Source of the DNA: Neobacillus cucumis | Lineage (GTDB): Bacteria; Bacillota; Bacilli; Bacillales_B; DSM-18226 | Reading direction: 5' to 3' | Length of the DNA stretch: 64,000 bases | Assembly: GCF_016107705.1 (NCBI RefSeq) | Contig: NZ_JAEHGC010000005.1 | Coordinates: 248,001 to 312,000 of the forward strand | In this document: positions 25,502-34,335 of the stretch, one piece after another | Position numbering within the stretch: position 1 is the stretch's first letter | Layout: the number at the start of each line of letters is the position of its first letter | The notes under the pieces: model-generated | What the model saw: the letters and a program-made list of their open reading frames with translations, nothing else | Databases searched by the model: none | What the model was told of the DNA's origin: nothing | Made by a program: the position numbers and the translations under genes

Positions 25502-26767
25502 ATGTCTGATACAAAAGTGAAGATAAAAGTAGATTTATTGATTTCAAATGCAGCTGAAGTCATTACCTGTGCAGGAGAAGGCATGAGTGAAATTGGTGTC
25601 TTGGAAAATGCTTGGATTGCCGTCAAGGATGGGAAAATTGCCGGTGTCGGCAAGGAATCGGATATGAAAGAAAGTTTTGAGCTAGAAGGATCGGATGTAA
25701 TTGATGCTAAGGGGAAAGTCGTTGCTCCAGGATTTATTGATTCTCACACCCATTTAGTATTTTACGGCACAAGGGTTGAGGAATATGCAGCTAAGGTGGC
25801 AGGATACACTCCTGAGAAATTAAAAGAACTAGGAATTTCAATGGGGCCGAATCGGACCGTAGAATTAACTAGGAACAGACCTTCAGAGGAATTGTTTGAA
25901 CAATCTAAAAAACGTCTGATGACGATGCTTAATTATGGAATCACGACAGTTGAAAGCAAAAGCGGCTATGGTTTGACAACTGATAGTGAAATCAAAATTT
26001 TAGAAGTTAGTAGTAGGCTGAACGAAGAAACACCGCTTGATGTGTTAAACACATTTTTAGGTGCACATGGATTCCCTGAAAACTTAACAAAGGAAGAATA
26101 CCTGGATGTAATCATTAATGAAATGATTCCGCGGGTAGGAGAACGTGGTCTCGCTGAATTTTGTGATGTCTGGTGTGATGACGGCTATTTTACAGCAGAG
26201 GAATCAAAGCAAATCCTAGAAGCCGGACTGAAATATGGGATGAAGCCAAAAATTCATGCGGATGCTTATTCCTATATTGGCGGTACGGATTTGGCAGCTG
26301 AGATGAAAATGGTCTCGGTTGACCATTTGAATTATACACCAGTTGAAGTGATGGAAAAGCTTGCGGAAGCAAATGTTACAGGAGTCTTAATGCCATCCCT
26401 TGATTTTGCGGTAAGCCATAAACGACCATTTGATGCACGAAAAATGCTGGATTTAGGCATGCAGGTGGCACTGGCAACGGATCTTTGCCCGGCTAGTTAT
26501 ACGCAATCCATGCAATTTGTCATTAACCTTGCATGCAGACTCTATCAATTCTCCGTAGAGGAAGCCATTAAAGCCGCAACATATGGCGGGGCACAAGCGC
26601 TTGATCTCGATGACAGGGGTACGATTAAGGAAGGAAAGGTAGCCGATTTACAAATTTGGGATGTCCCAACTTATAAGCATATTGCATATGAACTTGGAAC
26701 AAACATTGTGGAAACAGTAATCAAAAACGGTAAGGTTGTCGTTAGCCGTTTGGAGGGACTTTTATGA
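25502..26767 (+). CDS. hutI: Imidazolonepropionase
   Basis: 421 residues of the amidohydrolase superfamily. It shows the metal motif GFIDSHTHLVF, TRVEEYAAKVAGYTP, KSGYGLTTDSEIK, CDVWCDDGYF, KIHADAYSYIGG with the metal His, and ATDLCPASYTQSMQFVINLA. It hydrolyses imidazolonepropionate to N-formimino-L-glutamate. The ATG at 25502 lies 7 bases after GGAGGT, and an earlier ATG at 25484 precedes that site. It overlaps the M20 gene by 4 bp. Confidence 0.95.
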   Translation: MSDTKVKIKVDLLISNAAEVITCAGEGMSEIGVLENAWIAVKDGKIAGVGKESDMKESFELEGSDVIDAKGKVVAPGFIDSHTHLVFYGTRVEEYAAKVAGYTPEKLKELGISMGPNRTVELTRNRPSEELFEQSKKRLMTMLNYGITTVESKSGYGLTTDSEIKILEVSSRLNEETPLDVLNTFLGAHGFPENLTKEEYLDVIINEMIPRVGERGLAEFCDVWCDDGYFTAEESKQILEAGLKYGMKPKIHADAYSYIGGTDLAAEMKMVSVDHLNYTPVEVMEKLAEANVTGVLMPSLDFAVSHKRPFDARKMLDLGMQVALATDLCPASYTQSMQFVINLACRLYQFSVEEAIKAATYGGAQALDLDDRGTIKEGKVADLQIWDVPTYKHIAYELGTNIVETVIKNGKVVVSRLEGLL

Positions 26768-27930
26768 AAACAAATCAAGTATCGAAAGCTTCTGAACATG
26801 TAAATGCAGAACGATTGCAAGAATTATTTTTAGAACTTGCAAAAATTAACGCTCCAAGTGGGAAAGAAAGTCTGGTGGCAGAATATTTGAAAAAGGCGCT
26901 TCCAGAGCTTGGTTTTACCTTGGAATTTGATGAAGCACATAAAAACTTTAATGGTGAAGTCGGTAACCTGATTGCCTATCGTGAAGGTACTGATTCGTCG
27001 ATTCCACCGTTATTTTTCTCCACCCATATGGATACGGTTTTACCTACAGAAGGATTGAAGCCAGTCATTAAAGACGGTGTGATCCATTCAGATGGTACGA
27101 CAATTTTGGGCGCTGATGACCGAGCTGCATTGGCTGCTTATTTAGAAGCAATCCGCGCCATTATTGATAGCGGTGTGCCACATGGACCAATTGAATTCAT
27201 TCTAACTGTAAATGAACAGCCTGGTCTTGTTGGGGCAACGTATATGGACTATAGCAAGGCAAAAAGTAAAACGGGCTATATTTTTGACAGCAGCGGTGAT
27301 GTTGGCCAAACGATTTTAAAAGGGCCATATAGCAGCCGGATTTGGATGGAAGTTCAAGGGAATGCAGCACATATTGCCTTGAATGCAGAGGAAGGAAATA
27401 GTGCTTTCATTCTTGCGGCCGAAGGATTAACGAACATGAAGCTAGGTGCAATCGATGAAGAAACGCTTGCAAATATTGGAATTATCAAAGGCGGGGAACT
27501 AACATCGATTATCCCGGGAAGTGTAACTGTTGCTGGTGAAGTACGGAGTTTTTCAAAAGATAAATTAGATGCCCAACTCAAACATATGGAAGAGGTCATG
27601 AAGCAGGCTGCCGAGAAAAAAGGTGGAAAGGTGGATGTTCGCATCGAGAAAAAATATCTTGGCTTTGATATTCCGGAAGACCATATTTTAGTGAAAAACA
27701 CCCTAGAAGCAGCGCAAAAAATTAACGTTAAGCCGTACTTAACGGAAACATTGGGCGGGGCCGATACAAATGTGTTAAATGAAAATGGGCTTACCACGAT
27801 CACCCTTGGATTAGGATTCCAAAATATTCACTCTTTCAGGGAATGTATCAGCATCGAAAACCTTATAAATACGGGTAAATTAACAACAGCATTAATTGAA
27901 CAGTGGTATGTGAACCATAAAAATTCCTAA
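26764..27930 (+). CDS. M20 family metallopeptidase homolog within the hut operon
   Basis: 388 residues resembling PepT/YqjE-type M20 enzymes. HMDTV supplies H88 and D90, GADDRAALA supplies D118-D119, and a dimerisation lid region contains NAAHIALNAEEG. The usual catalytic Glu-Glu pair appears as TVNEQPGLVGA, so E151 is kept but the next metal ligand is Gln152. The C-terminal metal His is in FQNIHSFREC. The ATGA overlap with hutI shows coupled translation. It could release histidine from dipeptides or act on a pathway intermediate. Neither role is proven. Confidence 0.85.
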   Translation: MKTNQVSKASEHVNAERLQELFLELAKINAPSGKESLVAEYLKKALPELGFTLEFDEAHKNFNGEVGNLIAYREGTDSSIPPLFFSTHMDTVLPTEGLKPVIKDGVIHSDGTTILGADDRAALAAYLEAIRAIIDSGVPHGPIEFILTVNEQPGLVGATYMDYSKAKSKTGYIFDSSGDVGQTILKGPYSSRIWMEVQGNAAHIALNAEEGNSAFILAAEGLTNMKLGAIDEETLANIGIIKGGELTSIIPGSVTVAGEVRSFSKDKLDAQLKHMEEVMKQAAEKKGGKVDVRIEKKYLGFDIPEDHILVKNTLEAAQKINVKPYLTETLGGADTNVLNENGLTTITLGLGFQNIHSFRECISIENLINTGKLTTALIEQWYVNHKNS

Positions 27931-28060
27931 AGGAATGCAAAACATTCCAGATTAACATTTTAAGAGAATGGCATTATAGTGAGGATATTGTCGAGAAATT
28001 GATTTATAATATTGGATAAAGTCGAAACATTTTGGCAGAACATAATAGGAGATGGGACCA

Positions 28061-29584
28061 ATGAGCAGCAAAGAATTAGTAGAGTTAAAATTAGTAGACT
28101 TAGACGGTTTTTCTTTAGACCGTTATAAAGTGGAAAGTGTAGCTAAGGGTGAGGCGAAAGTTGAAATCCCGGAAGCGAACTGGCATCGGGTGCGAGAAAG
28201 CCGAAAACGAGTCGAAAAGGCCATTAATGACGGAAAAGTAGTTTACGGTGTCAATACAGGTTTTGGAAAACTAAGTGATATTGAAATTAATCCTGAAGAT
28301 AATGCAAAGTTACAGTTAAATTTATTACGAGCGGATGCTGTTGGAGTTGGTGAACCACTGCCAATTCCAGTCGTAAGAGCGATGATGACGTTAAGAGCAA
28401 ACTCATTATCAAAAGGTTTCTCCGGCATTAGAGAAGAAACCCTGCAACTGCTTCTTGATATGATTAATAACGGTGTACATCCGGTTGTTCCATGTAAGGG
28501 TTCCGTTGGGGCAAGCGGTGACCTCGCGCCCCTATCCCATATTGCTATTTGTTTAGTGGGTGAAGGGAAAGCTGAATACAAGGGCGAAATCTTGCCAGGC
28601 GGAGAAGCCTTAAAACGTGCTGGCCTAAAACCAGTTTCTTTAGAAGCGAAGGAAGGGTTGGCTCTTATCAATGGAACACAAGCAATGTCAGCAGTTGGTA
28701 CAATTGCACTAAACGAAGCAGAACGTGTTGGTTTAGCTGCAGATATGGCAGCGTGCCTAACAATGGAAGCATTAAATGGAATTATTTCTGCCTTTGACAA
28801 TGAGCTTTTAGCGGTGAGACCTCATCCAGAGCTTGAATTTGTGGCATCACGGATGAGGAACTGGCTTGAGGGAAGCAAACGGGTAACACGTCAGGGGGAG
28901 ATCCGTATCCAGGATTCCTATTCGATTCGCTGTATTCCACAGGTTCACGGTGCATCCTGGCAGGCATTTAATTATGTCAATGAACGCTTAAGTGTTGAAA
29001 TGAACGCTACAACCGATAATCCGATTGTACTTGAAAGCGGTGAAATTCTTTCAGGAGGCCATTTCCATGGACAGCCAATCGCACTGTCAATGGACTTTCT
29101 AAAAGTAGCTGCAGCAGAATGGGCGAATATTTCGGAGCGTAGAACAGAACGTCTTGTTAACCCGCAATTAAGCGGATTATCTCCATTCTTAGCAACAGAC
29201 CCAGGATTAGAGTGCGGTTTGATGGTTGCGCAATATGCCGCTGCATCCCTTGTTTCTGAAAATAAAGTCCTTGCCCACCCGGCAAGTGTTGACTCGATTC
29301 CTACATCGGCCAACCAAGAGGACCACGTCAGCATGGGAACCATTGCTTCACGTCAAGCACGAGAAATCATTCATAATTCCGCAAGAGTCATCGCTATTGA
29401 AATGATTTGTGCTTCACAAGCGATTCACTTAGAAAATGCGGAAAAAGAATTAGCGCCGGCAACAAGAGCCTATTTAGAAAAAATCCGTGAAATCTGCCCG
29501 CCACTTGAAGGCGACCGTGCCATTTCGGATCAAATGGAAGAGCTTGCACAATTTATCTTAAAAGACAATTCATTAGTTAAATAA
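28061..29584 (+). CDS. hutH: Histidine ammonia-lyase
   Basis: 507 residues. The MIO cofactor triad is A151-S152-G153 in GSVGASGDLAPLSH. YGVNTGFGKL supplies the active-site Tyr region, RIQDSYSIRCIPQVHG and NATTDNPI follow, and SANQEDHVSMG lies near the C-terminus. It deaminates histidine to urocanate. AGGAG sits 9 bases before the ATG at 28061; an ATG at 28052 is too close. Unlike B. subtilis, where hutH is first and preceded by the HutP-controlled leader, here it is last of the run. Confidence 0.96.
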   Translation: MSSKELVELKLVDLDGFSLDRYKVESVAKGEAKVEIPEANWHRVRESRKRVEKAINDGKVVYGVNTGFGKLSDIEINPEDNAKLQLNLLRADAVGVGEPLPIPVVRAMMTLRANSLSKGFSGIREETLQLLLDMINNGVHPVVPCKGSVGASGDLAPLSHIAICLVGEGKAEYKGEILPGGEALKRAGLKPVSLEAKEGLALINGTQAMSAVGTIALNEAERVGLAADMAACLTMEALNGIISAFDNELLAVRPHPELEFVASRMRNWLEGSKRVTRQGEIRIQDSYSIRCIPQVHGASWQAFNYVNERLSVEMNATTDNPIVLESGEILSGGHFHGQPIALSMDFLKVAAAEWANISERRTERLVNPQLSGLSPFLATDPGLECGLMVAQYAAASLVSENKVLAHPASVDSIPTSANQEDHVSMGTIASRQAREIIHNSARVIAIEMICASQAIHLENAEKELAPATRAYLEKIREICPPLEGDRAISDQMEELAQFILKDNSLVK

Positions 29585-29590
29585 TATTCT

Positions 29591-29633
29591 GGAGGCCGTC
29601 CAGGAAATAGAGATTAAGGATGGGCCTCCTTTC
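29591..29633 (+). terminator. Possible terminator after hutH
   Basis: GGAGGCC (29591-29597) and GGCCTCC (29623-29629) arms with a long loop and a short TTTCC tail. Confidence 0.45.
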
Positions 29634-29790
29634 CAAAAACTCCATTGAAAAATACCCCATGACCAATCACACTTACCCCGAGGATTTACTTCAAGGTGTC
29701 ACCGCGTTTTTAAAGCTATAAAGGAATAACTAGCTTATAAATAGTCTGAATTTTCAGTTACAGTGATTTAAAAATAGAAGGGGGTCAATT

Positions 29791-30600
29791 ATGAAAGCAT
29801 TAAAGTTTTTATCCATGGTTTTAGTTTTAATGGTTATTCTATCTGCCTGTGGGACAAGCCAAACAAGCAGCAGCGGGGAGAAAGCAAAGGAAACTGAAAA
29901 GAAAACACTAAAGGTTGTAACCAATGCCGAATATTCTCCATTTGAATTTCTCGATAAAGGGCAAATCAAAGGTTTCGATCTTGATTTTATCAAAGTGGTA
30001 GCGAAGGAAGCGGGATATGACATTAATGTGGTAAATACCGGCTGGGATCCACTATTCGTTGAAGTAAAAGGAAAAACTGCAGATTTTGGTATTTCCGCCA
30101 TTACGATTAATGATGAACGAAAACAAACCTATGATTTCTCAACACCATACTTTTTATCTACAAATGAAATTCTCGTACCAAAAGACAGCCCAATTAAAAG
30201 CGCCGCGGATTTAAAGGGTAAAAAAGTGGCCGTTCAAAATGGAACTACCGGTCAAGAAGCGGTAGAAGCATTAATAGGAAAAAATAATCAAGATCTTAAA
30301 AAATTTAAAAGTAATAATCTAGCGATTATGGAATTGAAGAGCGGCGGGGCAGATGCCGTTGTCGCAGATAATACAGTTGTCGAAGAATACGTTAAAAATA
30401 ATCCGAATGAGAACTTAGTCGTAATAAAAGACGATACAGCATTTGAAAAAGAATTTTATGGTTTAATGTTTCCAAAAGGCAGTGTGCTAAAAGCTGATTT
30501 TGACAAGGCGATTACAAAAGTGCTTGAAAACGGTGAATATGCAAAGATTTATCAACAGTGGTTTAAGTCAGACCCTGATGTAAATGCATTGAAACAATAA
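29791..30600 (+). CDS. Polar amino acid ABC transporter substrate-binding lipoprotein
   Basis: 269 residues. The lipobox is LSAC. The SBP family 3 domain contains VVTNAEYSPFEFLDKGQIKG, FDLDFIKVVAKEAG, FGISAITINDERKQTYDFSTPY and VAVQNGTTGQEAVE. These proteins bind Glu/Gln, Arg/His/Lys or cystine. Placement between hutH and hutU2 favours histidine, by context only. A GGGG-rich ribosome binding site precedes the ATG. A strong hairpin separates it from the permease. Confidence 0.9.
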   Translation: MKALKFLSMVLVLMVILSACGTSQTSSSGEKAKETEKKTLKVVTNAEYSPFEFLDKGQIKGFDLDFIKVVAKEAGYDINVVNTGWDPLFVEVKGKTADFGISAITINDERKQTYDFSTPYFLSTNEILVPKDSPIKSAADLKGKKVAVQNGTTGQEAVEALIGKNNQDLKKFKSNNLAIMELKSGGADAVVADNTVVEEYVKNNPNENLVVIKDDTAFEKEFYGLMFPKGSVLKADFDKAITKVLENGEYAKIYQQWFKSDPDVNALKQ

Positions 30601-30610
30601 CGGATAACGA

Positions 30611-30656
30611 AAAAATTGCGTAACCCATATACCTATGGCAGTTACGCAATTTTTGG
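30611..30656 (+). terminator. Strong hairpin between binding protein and permease
   Basis: AAAAATTGCGTAAC (30611-30624) and GTTACGCAATTTTT (30641-30654) are perfect 14-bp arms. It is likely a partial terminator that sets the binding-protein to permease ratio. Confidence 0.75.
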
Positions 30657-30707
30657 CTGTTTAAACGATCAGACTTTCATACTGAATCATATTAGGAGGA
30701 TTTGCCT

Positions 30708-31364
30708 ATGGATTTTCGTTTTGATTTATTATCTGAATACAGTTCATTTTTCATAAAAGGCACAATGCTGACCATTGGTCTCTCATTCGCTGGAATTTTA
30801 CTTGGAACCATTTTCGGCTTGCTGATCGGGCTAGGTAAAATGATGCAAAATAAATTATATGCCCAGCCATTTAATTGGTATATTACCTTTTTTCGCGGGA
30901 CCCCTTTTATGGTTCAAATCCTATTAATCCATTTCGCTGTGGTTCCACTATTTTTAGGTGAAACCAATGCAATTGCTGCGGCAATTGTTGCCCTTTCCTT
31001 GAATTCAGCTGCATATATCGCTGAAATTTTTCGTGCCGGGATTCAATCCATTGATAAGGGTCAAATGGAGGCTGCACGTTCTCTGGGAATGAATCATGTT
31101 CAAGCAATGCGCTATGTTATTTTGCCGCAGGCCTTCAAGCGGATGATTCCCCCATTAGGAAATGAATTTATTGTATTAATAAAAGATTCGTCTCTCGCAG
31201 CGTTAATTGCAGCACCCGAGCTTATGTACTGGGGACAAGCGATGCAGGGGCAGTATTATCGTGTTTGGGAGCCATATCTAACAGCAGCTGCGATTTATTT
31301 GGTGTTAACCCTTACGTTAAGCTTCTTATTATCTAGACTTGAAAGGAGGATGGCGACCACATGA
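30708..31364 (+). CDS. Polar amino acid ABC transporter permease
   Basis: 218 residues, five hydrophobic segments. [20 protein letters not shown] and [15 protein letters not shown] are typical of HisM/GlnP permeases, as is the [22 protein letters not shown] loop (EAA motif), which contacts the ATPase. AGGAGG is spaced about 9 bases from the ATG at 30708. It overlaps the ATPase gene by 4 bp. Confidence 0.92.
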   Translation: MDFRFDLLSEYSSFFIKGTMLTIGLSFAGILLGTIFGLLIGLGKMMQNKLYAQPFNWYITFFRGTPFMVQILLIHFAVVPLFLGETNAIAAAIVALSLNSAAYIAEIFRAGIQSIDKGQMEAARSLGMNHVQAMRYVILPQAFKRMIPPLGNEFIVLIKDSSLAALIAAPELMYWGQAMQGQYYRVWEPYLTAAAIYLVLTLTLSFLLSRLERRMATT

Positions 31365-32083
31365 TTACCGTGAAAAATTTAAAAAAGTCGTTTGGAAATC
31401 ATGAGGTTTTAAAGGATATCAATGTTTCCGTGAAACCTCAAGAGGTAGTCGTAGTCATTGGTCCATCTGGGTCAGGGAAATCCACCTTTTTACGGTGCAT
31501 CAATTTATTGGAAATGATTACAGACGGTCATATTTATATTGAAGGAATAGATCTCGCTGACAAAAAAACCGAAATTAATAAGGTGCGGACAGAAGTAGGC
31601 ATGGTTTTTCAGCAGTTTAATCTTTTTCCACATAAAACCGTGATTGAAAATATTATGTTGGCACCTACGAAAGTGAGGAAGATTTCTGTTGAAAAAACGA
31701 AGCAGAAGGGGTTGCAACTGCTAAGTAAGGTGGGGCTAAGAGATAAAGCGGAGGCCTATCCGGATTCACTTTCCGGTGGGCAAAAACAGCGTGTCGCCAT
31801 TGCAAGAGCACTCGCGATGGAGCCGAAAATCATGCTCTTTGATGAACCAACATCTGCACTTGATCCGGAGATGGTCGGTGAAGTATTAGAGGTCATGAAG
31901 CAGCTTGCGAAAGAAGGGATGACCATGGTCGTCGTGACTCATGAAATGGGCTTCGCCAGGGAAGTGGGTGACCGCGTCATTTTTATGGATGGCGGCTTCA
32001 TTGTCGAAGAAAATGTTCCAAAAGAGTTATTTGAGAATCCGCAGGAAGAGCGGACCAAATCGTTTTTAAGTAAGGTTTTGTAA
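31361..32083 (+). CDS. Polar amino acid ABC transporter ATPase (HisP/GlnQ-like)
   Basis: 240 residues with Walker [11 protein letters not shown]-loop [13 protein letters not shown], signature [15 protein letters not shown], Walker [12 protein letters not shown] and switch His in VVTHEMGFA. It energises the adjacent permease. The start overlaps the permease stop, and an AGGAGG inside the permease end serves as ribosome binding site. No convincing terminator follows before the hutU2 control region. Confidence 0.94.
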   Translation: MITVKNLKKSFGNHEVLKDINVSVKPQEVVVVIGPSGSGKSTFLRCINLLEMITDGHIYIEGIDLADKKTEINKVRTEVGMVFQQFNLFPHKTVIENIMLAPTKVRKISVEKTKQKGLQLLSKVGLRDKAEAYPDSLSGGQKQRVAIARALAMEPKIMLFDEPTSALDPEMVGEVLEVMKQLAKEGMTMVVVTHEMGFAREVGDRVIFMDGGFIVEENVPKELFENPQEERTKSFLSKVL

Positions 32084-32200
32084 ATTTTTGTTGAATAGGG
32101 TTAGTGTTGGGGAGGGTCCAGAGGGATTGTCCCCTTATTATATTTATTGATTGATTGATAAAAAACCAGATAATTCAGGTTCTTTAAAGAATAACTTGCA

Positions 32201-32295
32201 TGCAAATTTTATCTGCGTTATAAAAGTTGTAATCGTTTGCAAGGATATAGGAATTTGTCGATTTATGTGGTGTTATGGTGCAATAAATATCTGCG
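32201..32295 (+). promoter_or_regulatory. Paired upstream activator elements and cre-like site, hutU2
   Basis: TGCAAATTTTATCTGCG (32201-32217) and TGCAATAAATATCTGCG (32279-32295) start 78 bp apart. TGTAATCGTTTGCA (32228-32241), between them, matches the cre consensus at 13 of 14 positions. Confidence 0.78.
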
Positions 32296-32411
32296 TTGTT
32301 TGTGAAAGGTTTGGGTTATAACTCAAATTAAAAAGAAAGCTTTTAAAAAAAATCTAAGGAAAAATCGCTATTTTAATAGAAAAAACAAAAAATTCCCCCA
32401 ATTTGATCAAC

Positions 32412-32428
32412 TTGGCACAGTACTTGCA
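32412..32428 (+). promoter_or_regulatory. Sigma-54 promoter of hutU2
   Basis: TTGGCACAGTACTTGCA has consensus GG and GC elements 10 bp apart, 48 bp before the gene. It is nearly identical to the hutU1 promoter. Confidence 0.88.
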
Positions 32429-32475
32429 ATATATAAAGTCGAGTACACCAAATTACATACTAGGAGGAATTAGTA

Positions 32476-34197
32476 ATGACAAAACCAGAAATCTTATATT
32501 CTGTTAAAGCACAAAGGGGACCTGAACTTCGTTGTAAGGGCTGGAGACAGGAATCAATCTTAAGGATGCTTGAAAACAATATGGAGAATGCCGAAAAGCC
32601 GGAAGAGTTAGTTATTTATGGCGGTATTGGTAAAGCTGCTCGTAACTGGGAGTCCTACCATGCAATCGTTAAATCGTTAAAAGAACTTGAAGATGATGAA
32701 ACATTGGTTGTTCAATCAGGTATGCCGGTTGCTATCTTCAAAACACATAAGTATGCTCCAACTGTTGTGATGGCTACGACAAATATCATGAAGGCTGACT
32801 GGCCAACATTCTATGATCTTCAAGATAAAAACCTAACCATGTATGCAAACTATACGGCTGCACCTTGGGAATATATCGGTACACAAGGAGTGATCCAAGG
32901 AACATTCGAAACCCTTTCTGCGATTGCACGTTTACACTATAACGATTCACTTGTTGGAAAAATCCTTTTAACAGCGGGTGCAGGCGGTATGGGCGGTAAC
33001 CAAACAAGAGCGATGACGATGCACGGCGGCGTGGCAATCCTTTGTGACTCTAATGTTGAAATTATTAATCGCCGGATTGAAAAACAATTCATTGATGTTT
33101 TAGTAGATTCATTGGATGAAGCTATTGTATTAGCGCAAGAATTTGCGGCTGCAGGAAAACCACTTGGAATCGGTGTTGTCGGAAATGCAGCTGATGTATT
33201 TGAGGCAGTATTGGAAAAAGGGTTCTTGCCGGATATTACAACATCCATGACACCAGCACATGACCCAATCTCTTATTTACCATCTGGCTATACAGTGGAA
33301 GAAGCTGAGCATCTTCGTGATACAAATCGTGAGCTTTATTTAGAAAAAGCCCGCGCGACCATGGTGCGTGAGCTAAAGGCTCTTATTAAATTCCTTGATT
33401 TAGGTGTTAAATCATTCGAATACGGCACAAGTATCCGTAAAGAATGTATCGATGCCGGTATGGATGAGAAAGAAGCGAAGAGATTACCAGGATTTGTAGC
33501 AGAATATATCCGTCCGCTCTTTTGTGAAGGCCGTGGACCTTTCCGCTGGGTTTGTCTATCCGGTGAAGCAGAGGATTTACGCAAAATCGATGAAATGATT
33601 CTTGAGGAGTTCAGCGATGACCTGCTTGTAACCCGCTGGATCAAACTGGCGATGAACCATATTCCAATCGAAGCACTTCCAGCACGTATTTGTTATATGG
33701 GCTTTGGACAACGTAAGAAATTCGCATTAAAAGTAAATGACATGATTCGAAAAGGAGAACTTGCTGGGCCGGTTGCCTTCTCCCGTGACAACCTAGACTC
33801 CGGTTCAATCGTGAACCCTACATTTGAGTCAGAAAACATGAAAGACGGCGGCGATTTAATCTCTGACTGGCCAGTATTGAATGGTCTATTGAATGCGGTC
33901 GGTATGTGTGATTTGATTGCGCTTCAAGCAAACTATTCCATGGGTGAAGCAGTTCATACCGGCGTAACGATGATTGCAGATGGTACAGAAGAATCCGATA
34001 TGAGACTAGAAGTGGCGATGACTGTTGACTCAGGTATTGGGGTTATCCGCCATGCCCAAGCAGGCTATGAAATTGCCCGTGACGTTGCCAACGGAAAAGG
34101 AAAACTTACAGAAGAAGGCATTAAAGTACCATTATGGTGGTCACCTAAAGCAACATTTGGACCAAAAGATTTAGAGAAGGAAGAAGTAAAGGCTTAG
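32476..34197 (+). CDS. hutU: Urocanate hydratase (copy 2)
   Basis: 573 residues, about 96% identical to the copy at 23654 by my direct count, with many silent codon differences, so the duplication is not fresh. All motifs, including GAGGMGGNQ and LPARICYMG, are intact. Differences concentrate in residues 219-247 (for example QEFAAAGKPLGIGVVG). AGGAGG precedes the ATG. Its control region repeats the paired elements and sigma-54 promoter of copy 1. It is followed by a terminator and an amino acid permease gene. Confidence 0.95.
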   Translation: MTKPEILYSVKAQRGPELRCKGWRQESILRMLENNMENAEKPEELVIYGGIGKAARNWESYHAIVKSLKELEDDETLVVQSGMPVAIFKTHKYAPTVVMATTNIMKADWPTFYDLQDKNLTMYANYTAAPWEYIGTQGVIQGTFETLSAIARLHYNDSLVGKILLTAGAGGMGGNQTRAMTMHGGVAILCDSNVEIINRRIEKQFIDVLVDSLDEAIVLAQEFAAAGKPLGIGVVGNAADVFEAVLEKGFLPDITTSMTPAHDPISYLPSGYTVEEAEHLRDTNRELYLEKARATMVRELKALIKFLDLGVKSFEYGTSIRKECIDAGMDEKEAKRLPGFVAEYIRPLFCEGRGPFRWVCLSGEAEDLRKIDEMILEEFSDDLLVTRWIKLAMNHIPIEALPARICYMGFGQRKKFALKVNDMIRKGELAGPVAFSRDNLDSGSIVNPTFESENMKDGGDLISDWPVLNGLLNAVGMCDLIALQANYSMGEAVHTGVTMIADGTEESDMRLEVAMTVDSGIGVIRHAQAGYEIARDVANGKGKLTEEGIKVPLWWSPKATFGPKDLEKEEVKA

Positions 34198-34208
34198 TTC
34201 CTTCGAAG

Positions 34209-34246
34209 GATGGTAGGGGCCGGATCATGTCCCTGCCATCATTTTT
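34209..34246 (+). terminator. Intrinsic terminator after hutU2
   Basis: GATGGTAGGG (34209-34218) and CCCTGCCATC (34231-34240) arms with ATTTTTG tail. Confidence 0.8.
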
Positions 34247-34335
34247 GTAATTCAGGCAGTTTTAAACCGTATCCCTCATTAGTTCTTGCTTCTTATCTAT
34301 CAATATTTGTTCTATTCATATTAGGGGGTATTCTT

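Noticed and set aside
28243..28800. 185-codon frame antisense to hutH, and similar long antisense frames at 27354-27803 and 15885-16388
   Set aside because: They are shadows of well-supported genes, with Ser/Pro-rich composition and no initiation signals.
32095..32140. Terminator after the polar amino acid ATPase gene
   Set aside because: GGGGA/TCCCC pairing is short with a large imperfect loop and weak tail, not enough to call.
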